Assembly (NCBI GenBank): GCA_937975765.1
Contig: CALJUR010000121.1
Coordinates: 117,923 to 181,922 of the forward strand
Source of the DNA: an uncultured Myxococcales bacterium
GTDB lineage: Bacteria > Myxococcota_A > UBA9042 > DTJE01
Direction of reading: 5' to 3'
DNA: 64,000 nt
Positions within the stretch are counted from its first letter, which is position 1, and the number at the start of each line of letters is the position of its first letter. Below are positions 1-8,089 of the stretch, piece after piece. The notes below the pieces were generated by a model that was not told where the DNA came from, did not search any database, and was given only the letters and a program-made list of their open reading frames with translations. The position numbers and the translations under genes were made by a program.

Positions 1-266
1 CGGGCGCGCCCTTCCTGGCCGTACTCGCGCAGCACGATCGCGTTGGCCCCGAAGGAGTTCGTCTCGATGACGTCGGCGCCGGCCCGCAGGTAGGCCCGGT
101 GGATGTCCCGGATCACGTCGGGCCGCGTGACGGACAGGATCTCGTTCAGTCCCTCGCGGCCGCCGAAGTCCGCCGCGGTCAGCGAGCGCCCCTGGATCTC
201 GGTGCCCATCGCGCCGTCGAACACGACGGGACGGCGGCGGGCCAGTTCCAGCAGTGCGTGGTCCAT
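1..266 (-). CDS. metH: Methionine synthase MetH, N-terminal part (gene runs off the window)
   Basis: Only the first 88 codons are inside the window; the gene continues past base 1. The visible part reads as the start of the homocysteine S-methyltransferase (betaine-homocysteine methyltransferase-like) domain. It has VVFDGAMGTEIQ near residue 14 and then ETNSFGANAIVLREYG, both characteristic of cobalamin-dependent 5-methyltetrahydrofolate-homocysteine methyltransferase. That enzyme makes methionine from homocysteine in the cytoplasm. The ATG at 266 is chosen because the family fold begins immediately after it; only a weak purine-rich RBS precedes it. It is divergent from yqgE. A stand-alone homocysteine methyltransferase cannot be excluded because the folate, B12 and activation domains lie outside the window. 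Confidence 0.8.
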   Translation of the reverse strand, partial: MDHALLELARRRPVVFDGAMGTEIQGRSLTAADFGGREGLNEILSVTRPDVIRDIHRAYLRAGADVIETNSFGANAIVLREYGQEGRA

Positions 267-364
267 CGGGCTCTCCCGCCAGCGGGGGCATCGTCGAATG
301 CCTGGCCGTTCGATACCGGAACGGGGGACGGAATGCAAGCGCACGCCCGCGCGGAAAGGGCTCC

Positions 365-393
365 TTGCGCTCCTGGCAAGCCTCCCGTATCGT
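365..393 (+). promoter_or_regulatory. Putative sigma70 promoter for yqgE
   Basis: TTGCGC at 365-370 and TATCGT at 388-393 are separated by 17 bases, a good -35/-10 pair. It lies about 33 bases upstream of the yqgE start codon, in the divergent spacer between metH and yqgE. Assigned from sequence pattern only. Confidence 0.4.
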
Positions 394-425
394 GGAGGCG
401 ACAGCCCCGATCCCGGGAGGTCCGG

Positions 426-983
426 ATGTTCAGGAGCCTGGCCCCCTGCTTCCTGCTGTCCACGCCGCCGCTGACGGACCCGCACTTCCGGCAGACCGTG
501 GTGCTGCTGTTCGCGCACACCTCCGATGGGGCGATGGGGCTGGTGGTGAACCGGCCGTCGCCCCGGTTCCTGGCCGAGGTGCTGGACGCGGCCGGGGTGG
601 CCTGCCCCGACGCGACCCTGCGCGGCCAGCGGGTGTTCGAGGGCGGCCCGGTGCAGGCCGAGTCCGGGTGGGTCGTCTACGAGGGTCCCGACCCGAAGGG
701 GGAGTCGTTCGCGGTGGCGGGGAACCTGCGCGTCACCGGGTCGCTGGACGTGTTCAAGGCGCTGCTGGCCGACCCGGAGAGGGGGCGGATGATGTTCCTG
801 CTGGGATATGCCGGCTGGGGGCCGGGCCAGCTGGACGCCGAGGTATCGGCGGCGGCGTGGCTGCCGGTCCCGGCGGACGCGGCGACGGTCTTCGAGGTGC
901 CGGTCGAGGAGCGGTGGCGATACTCGTTCCTGGCCCAGGGGATCGACCCGAGCCTGTGGTCGCTGACCGCGGGCGAGTCGTAG
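426..983 (+). CDS. yqgE: YqgE/AlgH family protein
   Basis: A 185-residue protein spanning the whole UPF0301 (YqgE/AlgH) family. Seen: the N-terminal LAPCFLLSTPPLTDPHF block, then VVLLFAHTSDGAMGLVVNRP near residues 26-45, FEGGPVQ near 75, and the C-terminal FLLGYAGWGPGQLDAE block. In other bacteria the family is cytoplasmic and of unclear biochemical role; AlgH has been linked to regulation in Pseudomonas. The ATG at 426 is preceded by GGGAGG at good spacing; a longer in-frame opening upstream does not look like family sequence. It stands alone, with the histidine kinase starting 43 bases downstream in the same direction. Confidence 0.9.
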   Translation: MFRSLAPCFLLSTPPLTDPHFRQTVVLLFAHTSDGAMGLVVNRPSPRFLAEVLDAAGVACPDATLRGQRVFEGGPVQAESGWVVYEGPDPKGESFAVAGNLRVTGSLDVFKALLADPERGRMMFLLGYAGWGPGQLDAEVSAAAWLPVPADAATVFEVPVEERWRYSFLAQGIDPSLWSLTAGES

Positions 984-1026
984 GGCGCGCGCGGGCTCCC
1001 TCCCCCGTCGTGGTATCCTCCTGCCG

Positions 1027-2583
1027 ATGAAGACGTCCCTCTCCACGCGCGTGGCCGCCGGCCTGATCATCCAGGCGGTGGTCTTCTGCGGGGCCATGCT
1101 GTACCTGGCGTTGACCGCCGACTCGCTGCTGGTCGGGGTGTCCGTGCTGAAGGAGGACCTGGCGCCCACCGTCGAGGACCTGAACCGCCTGGTGCTGGAC
1201 ACGAAGTCCGTCGAGGACCTGCTGTCTTCCGGGCGGGTCGGCGACGTGGACCGCGCCCGGTACCAGGCGGCCCGGCTGCAACCGTTCGACCGGCTTCGCG
1301 AGGCCTCGGGGCGGCTGCACCTGGCGGCCGGCTCCGGGGGCGTCGGGCGCGCGCGCGCGCAGGATCTCCGCGACGCGGCGGATGCGGCAACGGCGGCGGC
1401 GGCGACGGAGCGGCGGCCGGTGCCGGGGTCGGACCCGACGGTCCCGCGGAACGCCGAGGAGGCGGTCGCGGTCCTGCTGCAGCGGCTGGACGTGGCGCTG
1501 AAGGGCGGGGCGCAGGCCGAGGCGGACGTCGCGGCGCGCGAGTTGCTGCGCACCCTGCGGATCGTCCGCGGCGGGGCACTGCGGGCGCACCGGCTGGCCT
1601 CGACGGCCCTGCGCGAGGCGGAACACGACCTGGTCACCCGCCGGTCCGAACTGTCGCTGGTGGTCATCTTCGTGTCGGCGGCGGCGCTGGTGACCGCGCT
1701 GGTGGTGCTGCTGCTGTCCCTGCGGGCGCTGCGGCCCGTCGGCGACCTGGTGGCGGCGATCCGGCGACTGGCCGGGGGCGACACCTCGCCGGTGTCGATC
1801 CGGTCGACCCGCGAACTGGCCGACCTGTCCGACGCGCTGAACTCGCTGGGCCAGGAGCTGTCCCGGCGCGCCACCGAGCAGGAGCGGGCACAGGAGGAGC
1901 GCATGCGCACCGAGCGGCTGGCGGTGGTCGGCCGCATGGCGTCGGTGGTCGCGCACGAGGTCCGCAACCCGCTGAACTCCATCGCGCTGAACGTGGACCT
2001 GCTGCACGAGATGCTGCAGGCCCCGGACCGGGGCGGGGCGCGGGCCGGGGAGGTGCTGGGGGCGGTCCAGCGCGAGGTCGATCGGCTGTCGGAAATCACC
2101 GAGGAATACCTGCGGTTCGGGCGCATGCCGAAGGGGGTGCTGGCGCCGGTGGACGCGGTGCGGGTGGTCCGCGAGACGGCGGAGTTCATGGGGGAGGAAC
2201 TGGCGGCTGCGGACGTGCAGGTCGAGTCGAGGCTGCCGGACGAACCGGTCCGCGTGGTGACGGACGAGGGCCAGTTGCGCCAGGCGCTGGTGAACGTGAT
2301 CCGGAACGCCGTGGAGGCCATGCCGGGCGGGGGGCTGCTGGCGCTGGTGGTGCGACCCGAGGGCGAGCGCGTGGCGGTCGAGGTGGCCGACACCGGGACG
2401 GGCATCCCGGAGTCGTTCAAGGCACGCCTGTTCGAGCCGTTCGCGACGACGAAGCCGCGCGGCACCGGGCTGGGGCTGGCGTTCGTGCAACAGGTGGCCC
2501 AGGAGAGCGGCGGGGACGTGGGGATCGAGTCGGGGGAAGGCCGGGGGACGACGGTGCGGCTGCGGCTGCGGAAGGCGTCGTGA
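1027..2583 (+). CDS. Membrane sensor histidine kinase (orphan)
   Basis: A 518-residue two-component sensor kinase. Order: transmembrane helix about residues 10-30, a periplasmic stretch of about 175 residues rich in Arg/Ala, second membrane helix about 209-230, HAMP linker, HisKA dimerisation domain with HEVRNPLN and the phospho-acceptor H310, then the HATPase domain. The N box is VNVIRNAVEA around 422-431, followed by ADTGTGIPE and GTGLGLAF. No response-regulator gene is adjacent, so its partner is unknown; the sensed signal cannot be predicted. TATCCT at 1014-1019 lies only seven bases before the ATG and no Shine-Dalgarno is visible, so a leaderless transcript is possible. Its stop is followed closely by the M49-like lipoprotein gene, which may be co-transcribed. 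Confidence 0.9.
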   Translation: MKTSLSTRVAAGLIIQAVVFCGAMLYLALTADSLLVGVSVLKEDLAPTVEDLNRLVLDTKSVEDLLSSGRVGDVDRARYQAARLQPFDRLREASGRLHLAAGSGGVGRARAQDLRDAADAATAAAATERRPVPGSDPTVPRNAEEAVAVLLQRLDVALKGGAQAEADVAARELLRTLRIVRGGALRAHRLASTALREAEHDLVTRRSELSLVVIFVSAAALVTALVVLLLSLRALRPVGDLVAAIRRLAGGDTSPVSIRSTRELADLSDALNSLGQELSRRATEQERAQEERMRTERLAVVGRMASVVAHEVRNPLNSIALNVDLLHEMLQAPDRGGARAGEVLGAVQREVDRLSEITEEYLRFGRMPKGVLAPVDAVRVVRETAEFMGEELAAADVQVESRLPDEPVRVVTDEGQLRQALVNVIRNAVEAMPGGGLLALVVRPEGERVAVEVADTGTGIPESFKARLFEPFATTKPRGTGLGLAFVQQVAQESGGDVGIESGEGRGTTVRLRLRKAS

Positions 2584-2609
2584 CCGGTGCGGACCGGGAG
2601 GGAGGAAGG

Positions 2610-4325
2610 ATGCGGACGATGCGGCGCGGCGGGATGGCGCTACTGGCCGGGGTCCTGGCGCTGGGGTGCGCCACCGCCGGAACGACCCGGGGAGGGGGCA
2701 TGAGACTGCCGGACGAGCAGGAACTGCGGGCGAAACGGGCGCGATACGCGGACGTGGAGATCACGGTCGATCCACGGACGCTGTCGCCGGCGGACCGGGC
2801 CACGCTGGCGCCGCTGGTGAAGGCGGGCGAGATCGTCGGACGCATCTTCTGGCGGCAGGCGTCGCGCGAGGGCCTGGAGGCCGCGGCCCGGCTGGCGCAG
2901 CGCACCGACCCGATGGGGCGCCTGCTGGCCGACTACGTGGACCTGAACGCCGGGACGTACGACCGGCTGGACGACTTCGCGCCCTTCCTGGAGGCACGGA
3001 CCAAGCCTCTGGGCGCGACCTACTACCCCGAGGACCTGGCCCCCGCAGCCTTCGATGCGTGGCTGAAGGCGCATCCCGGGGACCGCGAGGCCTTCCAGTC
3101 GCCCGTGACCGTGATCCGGCGGGTCGGCGACACCCTGGTGGCGGTGCCGTACGCGAAGGAATACGGGGAGGACCTGGGCCGCGCGGCGGTGCTGCTGGAG
3201 GAGGCGGCCGTCAAGACGCGCGACGCCGCGCTGGCGAAGTACCTGCAGTCGCGTGCCCAGGCCTTCCGGACCAACGACTACTACCCCAGCGACCTGGACT
3301 GGATGGACCTGGGGACGTTCGAGGGGGACGGGGCATCCGCGATCGAGGTCGTCATCGGCCCGTACGAGGTGTACGAGGACCGGCTGATGAACCTGAAGGC
3401 GGCCTTCGAGTCGTTCGTCACCGTGCGGGACGCCGCCGAAAGCCGCAAGCTGGCCGTGGTGGCCGGCATGCTGGACGAACTGGAGGCGTCGCTGCCGATG
3501 GACGACCGGCACAAGAACTTCAGCCGCGGCAAGTCCTCGCCCATCGCGGTGGTGCAGGTCGTCTACACCTCCGGGGACACCGCGGCCGGCGTGCAGACGA
3601 CGGCCTTCAACCTGCCGAACGACGAGCGGGTCCGGACCGCGAAGGGGTCCAAGAAGGTCCTGTTGAAGAACGTGGGGCAGGCGAAGTTCGCGAAGAGCCT
3701 GGTGCCGATCGCCCGGACGCTGCTGGACCCGGCGCTGCTGGACCGGGTGTCGTTCGACACCTTCTTCAACCACACCCTGCTGCACGAGGTCAGCCACGGG
3801 CTGGGCCCGGGGATCCTGGCACGGCCCGACGGGACCTCGACCACCGTCAACCTGGCCCTGAAGGAGGCCTACAGCGGAATCGAGGAGTGCAAGGCGGACG
3901 TGCTGGGCGTGCTGAACAGCCTGTACCTGGTGCGCAAGGGCGTGCTGCCCGCGGAGATCGCCCGCACGATGGAGCCGACGTTCCTGGCCGGCCTGTTCCG
4001 GTCGATCCGGTTCGGGATCGCCGAGGCGCACGGCGTGTCGAACATGGTCCAGTACAACTGGCTGCGGAAGGCCGGCGCGATCACGCACGACCCCGCGAAG
4101 GGCACCTTCGGCATCGACCCGGCGAGGTTCGAGGGCGCGATGCGGGACCTGGCCCGGGCGCTGCTGACCGTGCAGGCCGAGGGCGACTACGAGGGCGCGA
4201 AGGGGATCCTGGCGACATACGGCGGGATGCCGGACGAGGTGGCGAAGGCGCTGCGACGGCTGGAAGGCATCCCGATCGACATCCGCCCGCTCTACACGCT
4301 GGGTCACGAGTTGCTGGCCGAGTAG
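2610..4325 (+). CDS. M49-like (dipeptidyl-peptidase III type) zinc metallohydrolase lipoprotein
   Basis: A 571-residue exported protein. The N-terminus is a lipoprotein signal with lipobox LALGC and acylated Cys20. The likely zinc site is HEVSH at residues 392-396, with downstream GIEECKADVLG placing E425/E426 about 33 residues later. This HExxH plus EECKAD arrangement is that of bacterial dipeptidyl-peptidase III-like proteins; classical M49 enzymes have HExxxH, so the shorter motif sets this group apart. Peptide hydrolysis at the outer membrane or in the periplasm is inferred. The ATG at 2610 is chosen because GGAGG lies just upstream; a GTG overlapping the kinase stop would only add residues before the signal. 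A second ATG at 2619 is possible. It sits directly behind the histidine kinase. Confidence 0.75.
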   Translation: MRTMRRGGMALLAGVLALGCATAGTTRGGGMRLPDEQELRAKRARYADVEITVDPRTLSPADRATLAPLVKAGEIVGRIFWRQASREGLEAAARLAQRTDPMGRLLADYVDLNAGTYDRLDDFAPFLEARTKPLGATYYPEDLAPAAFDAWLKAHPGDREAFQSPVTVIRRVGDTLVAVPYAKEYGEDLGRAAVLLEEAAVKTRDAALAKYLQSRAQAFRTNDYYPSDLDWMDLGTFEGDGASAIEVVIGPYEVYEDRLMNLKAAFESFVTVRDAAESRKLAVVAGMLDELEASLPMDDRHKNFSRGKSSPIAVVQVVYTSGDTAAGVQTTAFNLPNDERVRTAKGSKKVLLKNVGQAKFAKSLVPIARTLLDPALLDRVSFDTFFNHTLLHEVSHGLGPGILARPDGTSTTVNLALKEAYSGIEECKADVLGVLNSLYLVRKGVLPAEIARTMEPTFLAGLFRSIRFGIAEAHGVSNMVQYNWLRKAGAITHDPAKGTFGIDPARFEGAMRDLARALLTVQAEGDYEGAKGILATYGGMPDEVAKALRRLEGIPIDIRPLYTLGHELLAE

Positions 4326-4366
4326 GCGGCCGTCCGGGGAGGGCGCCGGCGGCCCGGGAGGGCAGG

Positions 4367-5446
4367 ATGCGTCGCGAGTTCCGGCGGGCCCGGGGACTGG
4401 CGTTCGCGGTGCTGGGCGCGGCCATGGCCTGCGGCGGCGGAACGGGCGCACCGGGCGACGACCTGGCGCAGGACGTCATCGCGGAGGCCGAGGACGCCAT
4501 CGACACGGCGCCGGACGCCGATGCGCGCACGGACGGAGAAACGCCGGCGGACGCCGCCCAGGAATCCGGCCCGGACGAGGCCGCGGACCTCGCCGCGGAC
4601 CCTGCCGTCGATCCGTCGCCCGATCCCGCGGCCGACCCCGGGATCGACGCGGCGGGCGACCTGCCGCGCGGCTTCGTCATCCACGTGGCCGAGAGCCTCG
4701 GCGCGCTGAGCACCGGCACCACGGGCACGCCCTGGTCCTTCGTGGCGGTATCGAACCCACCGGCCGACGAGATGCCGCAGAAGGTCACGGCGCAGGCGGG
4801 CGACTGCCTCTTCCTGGAACCGATCGCCACGGGGACCTGCGACACCTTCTGCGCGTGGCCCGGCTACTGCGGCGAGGACGACGCCTGCCACGAGGGCCTG
4901 CCCCGCCGCTGGGCCGGGGACATCGCGCTCAGCGGCCTCCAGGCCGAGTGCTCGCTGCCCATCGATACCAGCACCCCCTACCCGTACTACTCCGGCGCCT
5001 GCACGCCCGAGGACCCGGCCAACCTGTTCGAGGAGGGCGTGACGATCACCGCGACGTCGGCGGGCTGCGACGACCTGCCTGCCTTCGCGCTGGAGACCCG
5101 GGGCGTCGAGTCCATGGTGTCCCGGCTTCCGTGCACCGGCTTCGCGCTGGTCCGGGACCAGGGGCTGCACGTGACCTGGACCCCGGGCGGCCAGGACGGC
5201 GACCGGGTCCGCTTCCGGCTGATCAGCGGCAACCACGGGACGCAGTTCGGGCACATCGAGTGCGAGACGGGCGACACCGGCAACCTGGACGTGGACGCCA
5301 CGCTGGTGAACCTGCACCTCGACGCCTTCAACCCCATGCCGACGTGGAGCCTGGAGCGCGTGCATGCAGGCGACGCGGTGATCGACGGGACGAGGGTGGT
5401 TCTGGAGGCGTCCAGCCAGGTCCGGTGCGGCTACGTGATCCGGTGA
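4367..5446 (+). CDS. Exported lipoprotein with Asp-rich stalk, function unknown
   Basis: A 359-residue protein that I do not recognise by family. A lipoprotein signal ends at AMAC (Cys22). Residues about 30-100 are a low-complexity stalk very rich in Asp, Ala and Pro, of a kind common in surface lipoproteins of Myxococcota-like genomes. The remaining roughly 250 residues form a Cys-containing domain starting at GFVIHVAESLG. It has several Cys (TCDTFCAWPGYCGEDDACH, AECSL, GACTPED, AGCDD, LPCTG), suggesting disulfides outside the cytoplasm. The ATG at 4367 follows GGCAGG. It lies 41 bases after the M49-like lipoprotein gene in the same direction, so the two may be expressed together. Confidence 0.65.
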   Translation: MRREFRRARGLAFAVLGAAMACGGGTGAPGDDLAQDVIAEAEDAIDTAPDADARTDGETPADAAQESGPDEAADLAADPAVDPSPDPAADPGIDAAGDLPRGFVIHVAESLGALSTGTTGTPWSFVAVSNPPADEMPQKVTAQAGDCLFLEPIATGTCDTFCAWPGYCGEDDACHEGLPRRWAGDIALSGLQAECSLPIDTSTPYPYYSGACTPEDPANLFEEGVTITATSAGCDDLPAFALETRGVESMVSRLPCTGFALVRDQGLHVTWTPGGQDGDRVRFRLISGNHGTQFGHIECETGDTGNLDVDATLVNLHLDAFNPMPTWSLERVHAGDAVIDGTRVVLEASSQVRCGYVIR

Positions 5447-5466
5447 TCGGGGCCGGCGGAGCCCGG

Positions 5467-5700
5467 TCAGGAGTGCCCGCCGCTCCCGCACGAACCGCAG
5501 TTCCGGGACGAGCAGGACGAGCAGCCGTCCGACTTCGCGGTGGTGGCCATCCTTCCGCCGACCGAGAAGGCGGCGGCGGAGGCCAGGCGGCGGACCTCGC
5601 GGCTGCCGCATTTCGGACAGGGCCAGGCCTGCGTCCCGGACGGCACCAGTTCCTCGAAGTCGGCACCGCACTGTCCGCACCGGAACTCGTACAGCGGCAT
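5467..5700 (-). CDS. FmdB-family zinc-ribbon protein
   Basis: A 77-residue protein that begins MPLYEFRCGQCG, the hallmark of the FmdB/CxxC_CXXC_SSSS putative regulatory zinc ribbon. Zinc ligands are the pairs C8/C11 and C28/C31. The C-terminal tail is rich in Cys, Ser and Gly, also typical of the family. Roles proposed in other bacteria are regulatory or chaperone-like, with little direct evidence. It is convergent with the upstream lipoprotein gene and divergent from the RNA methyltransferase. Confidence 0.85.
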   Translation of the reverse strand: MPLYEFRCGQCGADFEELVPSGTQAWPCPKCGSREVRRLASAAAFSVGGRMATTAKSDGCSSCSSRNCGSCGSGGHS

Positions 5701-5838
5701 CGCTCCCCTCTTCGCGGCCCGCGCATATTCTGGGCATGGCGGGCCGTCCGCGCCAGCCCCGTCCGGGCACGCCGGCGCCGCACGGGGTTGCCGCCGCGCC
5801 GCGCCGGCCCGACAATCGACCGCGGCGGAGGGACGGAC

Positions 5839-7158
5839 GTGCGCGTGCAGATCGAGCGCCTGGCCCACCTGGGGCTGGGGCTGGGACGGGTCGAGGGGCG
5901 GGTCTGGCTGGTCCCGTTCACGGCCCCGGGCGACCTGGTCGAGGCCGACGTGGTGCACGAGCACCGGGGCTGGGTGGAGGCCCGGCTGCGGGAGGTCCTG
6001 CAGCCCGGCCCCGACCGGGTGGATCCGGGATGCCCGGTCTACGGCCAGTGCGGCGGCTGCCACCTGCAGCACGTCGCGGCGGCTCGGCAGCCCGCGCTGA
6101 AGGCCGGGGTCCTGCGCGACCAGTTGCGCCGCATCGCCCGCACCGAGGGACCCGAGCCTTCCATCGTCGCGGGGGGGCCCTGGGCCTACCGCTGCCGGAT
6201 CGAACTGCACGGCCTGCCCGCGCCCGGCCGGCCGCGCCTCGGCTTCTTCGCGCGCCAGTCCCACCGGATGGTCTGCCCGGACGCCTGCCCGATCGCGATG
6301 GAGCCCCTGTCTGCCGCGATCCCGGCCCTGCGCGAGGCGCTGCCCGGACTGCTCCCGACGGGGCCGTTCACGCTGGAGCCGGTCGCCGGCGAGGATGGCG
6401 GCATGGTGGCCGTGGCGCGCGGCGACCTGCCCGACCTGGAGAGGGCCGCGACCGTGCTGGCGGGGCTGCCGGGGTTCGGCGGGGCGGCCGCGACGTGCCC
6501 GCGCCGGGGCAGCACGGAGTGGTCGGTCGCAGGCGACCTGGCATCCCGGTTCCCCACGGACGACGGTTGCGGCGGGCGGACCTTCCTGTCGCTGGATCCG
6601 CGCGGCTTCTCTCAGGCCAACCTGGCCCTGAACCCCGTCCTGGCCGCGACGATCCGCGACCTCGCCGGGGTCTCGGCCGGGATGCGGGTGCTGGAACTGT
6701 ACGCCGGCGCCGGCAACCTGACGGTCCCGATGGCCCTGGCCGGCGCCGCGGTGACGGCCGTCGAACTGAACCGCGAGGCCCTGGCGCAGAACGGCCGGGA
6801 ACTGGAGTCGCGCGGCCTGCACGCGGACCTGCTGGCGGCCCGGGTCGAGGAGGTGGCCGACCGGCTGGCCCGGACGTCGCCTGCCCCGGAGGTTGTCGTG
6901 GCCGACCCGCCCCGCACGGGCATGGGCCTTGCCGCCGCCCGGGCCCTGGCCGCCCTGCCCGCCTCGCGCGTGGTGCTGTGCGCGTGCGACCCGGCCACGA
7001 TGGCCCGCGACCTGGTCCCCTTCCTGGACGCCGGCTTCACCCTGGACCGGCTGGTCCTGGTCGAGATGTTCCCGCAGACCTTCCACCTGGAGACCGTGGC
7101 CAGGCTGGTTCGACCGTCGGACCGGCAGGCCGTTCCTGCAGGCCCCGTCCTTCGTTGA
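5839..7158 (+). CDS. RlmD/TrmA-family RNA uracil-5 methyltransferase
   Basis: A 439-residue SAM-dependent RNA m5U methyltransferase. A short N-terminal TRAM-like region (residues 1-55) is followed by the iron-sulfur ligands CPVYGQCGGC (C65, C71, C74). The Rossmann motif is LELYAGAGNLTVPMA, then DPPRTGMG and CACDPATMARDL. C383 sits where the catalytic Cys of the usual SCNPATLARDL motif lies. The Fe-S cluster and length fit 23S rRNA enzymes (RlmD/RlmC type) better than TrmA, but the exact uridine cannot be read from sequence. The GTG at 5839 is preceded by GGCGGAGGGA. TATTCT at about 5725 could be the -10 of its promoter. The gene may be co-transcribed with the QueD-like gene 49 bases downstream. 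Confidence 0.85.
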   Translation: MRVQIERLAHLGLGLGRVEGRVWLVPFTAPGDLVEADVVHEHRGWVEARLREVLQPGPDRVDPGCPVYGQCGGCHLQHVAAARQPALKAGVLRDQLRRIARTEGPEPSIVAGGPWAYRCRIELHGLPAPGRPRLGFFARQSHRMVCPDACPIAMEPLSAAIPALREALPGLLPTGPFTLEPVAGEDGGMVAVARGDLPDLERAATVLAGLPGFGGAAATCPRRGSTEWSVAGDLASRFPTDDGCGGRTFLSLDPRGFSQANLALNPVLAATIRDLAGVSAGMRVLELYAGAGNLTVPMALAGAAVTAVELNREALAQNGRELESRGLHADLLAARVEEVADRLARTSPAPEVVVADPPRTGMGLAAARALAALPASRVVLCACDPATMARDLVPFLDAGFTLDRLVLVEMFPQTFHLETVARLVRPSDRQAVPAGPVLR

Positions 7159-7207
7159 CTTTTCTCCGGCGAAGTGGATGATTCCCCCGTCCGGTTCGGG
7201 GTGCCCC

Positions 7208-8059
7208 GTGAAGGCCGAAATCGTCAAGGAGTTCGCGTTCGAGGCGGCCCACCACCTGCCCGAGGTCGGCCCCCTCCACAAGTGCTCTCGCGTGCACGGG
7301 CACCTGTTCCGCGTCGAGGTCGCCGTCGAGGGCGAGGTGGACCCCGTGATGGGGTGGGTGATGGACTTCGGCGACCTGGCCGGGGTCGCCCGGCAGGTCA
7401 TCGGGGCGCTGGACCACCGCGTCCTGAACGAGTTGCCCGGGCTGTCCAACCCCACGTCCGAGAACCTGGCCCGATACCTGTACGACCGGCTGGCCGCCCG
7501 GGTCCCGGACGTGTCCGCCGTGACCGTCCACGAGAGCCCGACGTCTCGTTGCACCTGGCGGCCCGTCCGGCCCGTCGCCCCCTCGCAGCCCGAGGTCCAG
7601 GTATCCGTGGGCGGACTGGTGTTCTCGGCCGCGCACCTTCTGGCCCTGCCGCCCGCCGTCCGAGAGCCCCTGCACGGCCACGACTACCGGATGACCGTCG
7701 TCGCGACGCTGGCGCCGGGCGCGCCCGTCGATGCCGACGCGACGCTGCGCGAGGCCGCCGGGTCCGTTGCCGGGCTGCTGGACCACCGGATCCTGCTGGC
7801 CGGCACCCCGGCCGTGGGACGCCTGGAGGATCGGGGCGACACCCTGGCCGTCATCGTCGGGGACGCCACCCTGGCGCTGCCCAAGGCCGACTGCGCCGTC
7901 CTGGACGTCGGCAACACCACGACCGAGGCGATCGCGGGCTGGATGGCGAACCGGCTGGCCACGATGCCGGGAATCCGCGCGCTGGGCGCCCGGCGGATCG
8001 AGGTCCGGCTGGTCGAGGCCCTGGACGCGTCGGCCCGCGCGTGGGCCGCCATCGACTGA
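7208..8059 (+). CDS. queD: Tandem two-domain 6-carboxytetrahydropterin synthase (QueD/PTPS-like)
   Basis: A 283-residue protein made of two QueD/PTPS folds; single-domain QueD is about 120 residues. Domain 1 (1-118) has every expected element: FEAAHHL (H15), CSRVHGH (C26, H30, H32), MDFGDL, LDHRVLNE, PTSENLA and VHESPTSRC with E109. Domain 2 (about 128-275) keeps FSAAHLL (H143), HGH (H156, H158), LLDHR and E270, but has Arg152 where the catalytic Cys should be. Domain 1 could make the queuosine precursor 6-carboxytetrahydropterin from dihydroneopterin triphosphate. Domain 2 keeps the metal site but probably not the same chemistry. The GTG at 7208 is chosen because family sequence starts there; an ATG at 7178 is an alternative. 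No queC or queE is in the window. Confidence 0.8.
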   Translation: MKAEIVKEFAFEAAHHLPEVGPLHKCSRVHGHLFRVEVAVEGEVDPVMGWVMDFGDLAGVARQVIGALDHRVLNELPGLSNPTSENLARYLYDRLAARVPDVSAVTVHESPTSRCTWRPVRPVAPSQPEVQVSVGGLVFSAAHLLALPPAVREPLHGHDYRMTVVATLAPGAPVDADATLREAAGSVAGLLDHRILLAGTPAVGRLEDRGDTLAVIVGDATLALPKADCAVLDVGNTTTEAIAGWMANRLATMPGIRALGARRIEVRLVEALDASARAWAAID

Positions 8060-8089
8060 ACCTGCTTCCCCCTGGTGCCAGGAGGTCTC

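Noticed and set aside
267..364. Search for a SAM, SAH or cobalamin riboswitch ahead of metH
   Set aside because: No recognisable riboswitch core was seen on the minus strand by eye; the spacer is short.
754..2490. Leftward open frame opposite the histidine kinase
   Set aside because: Arg/His/Gln/Pro-rich antisense shadow without motifs; the kinase frame has all expected domains.
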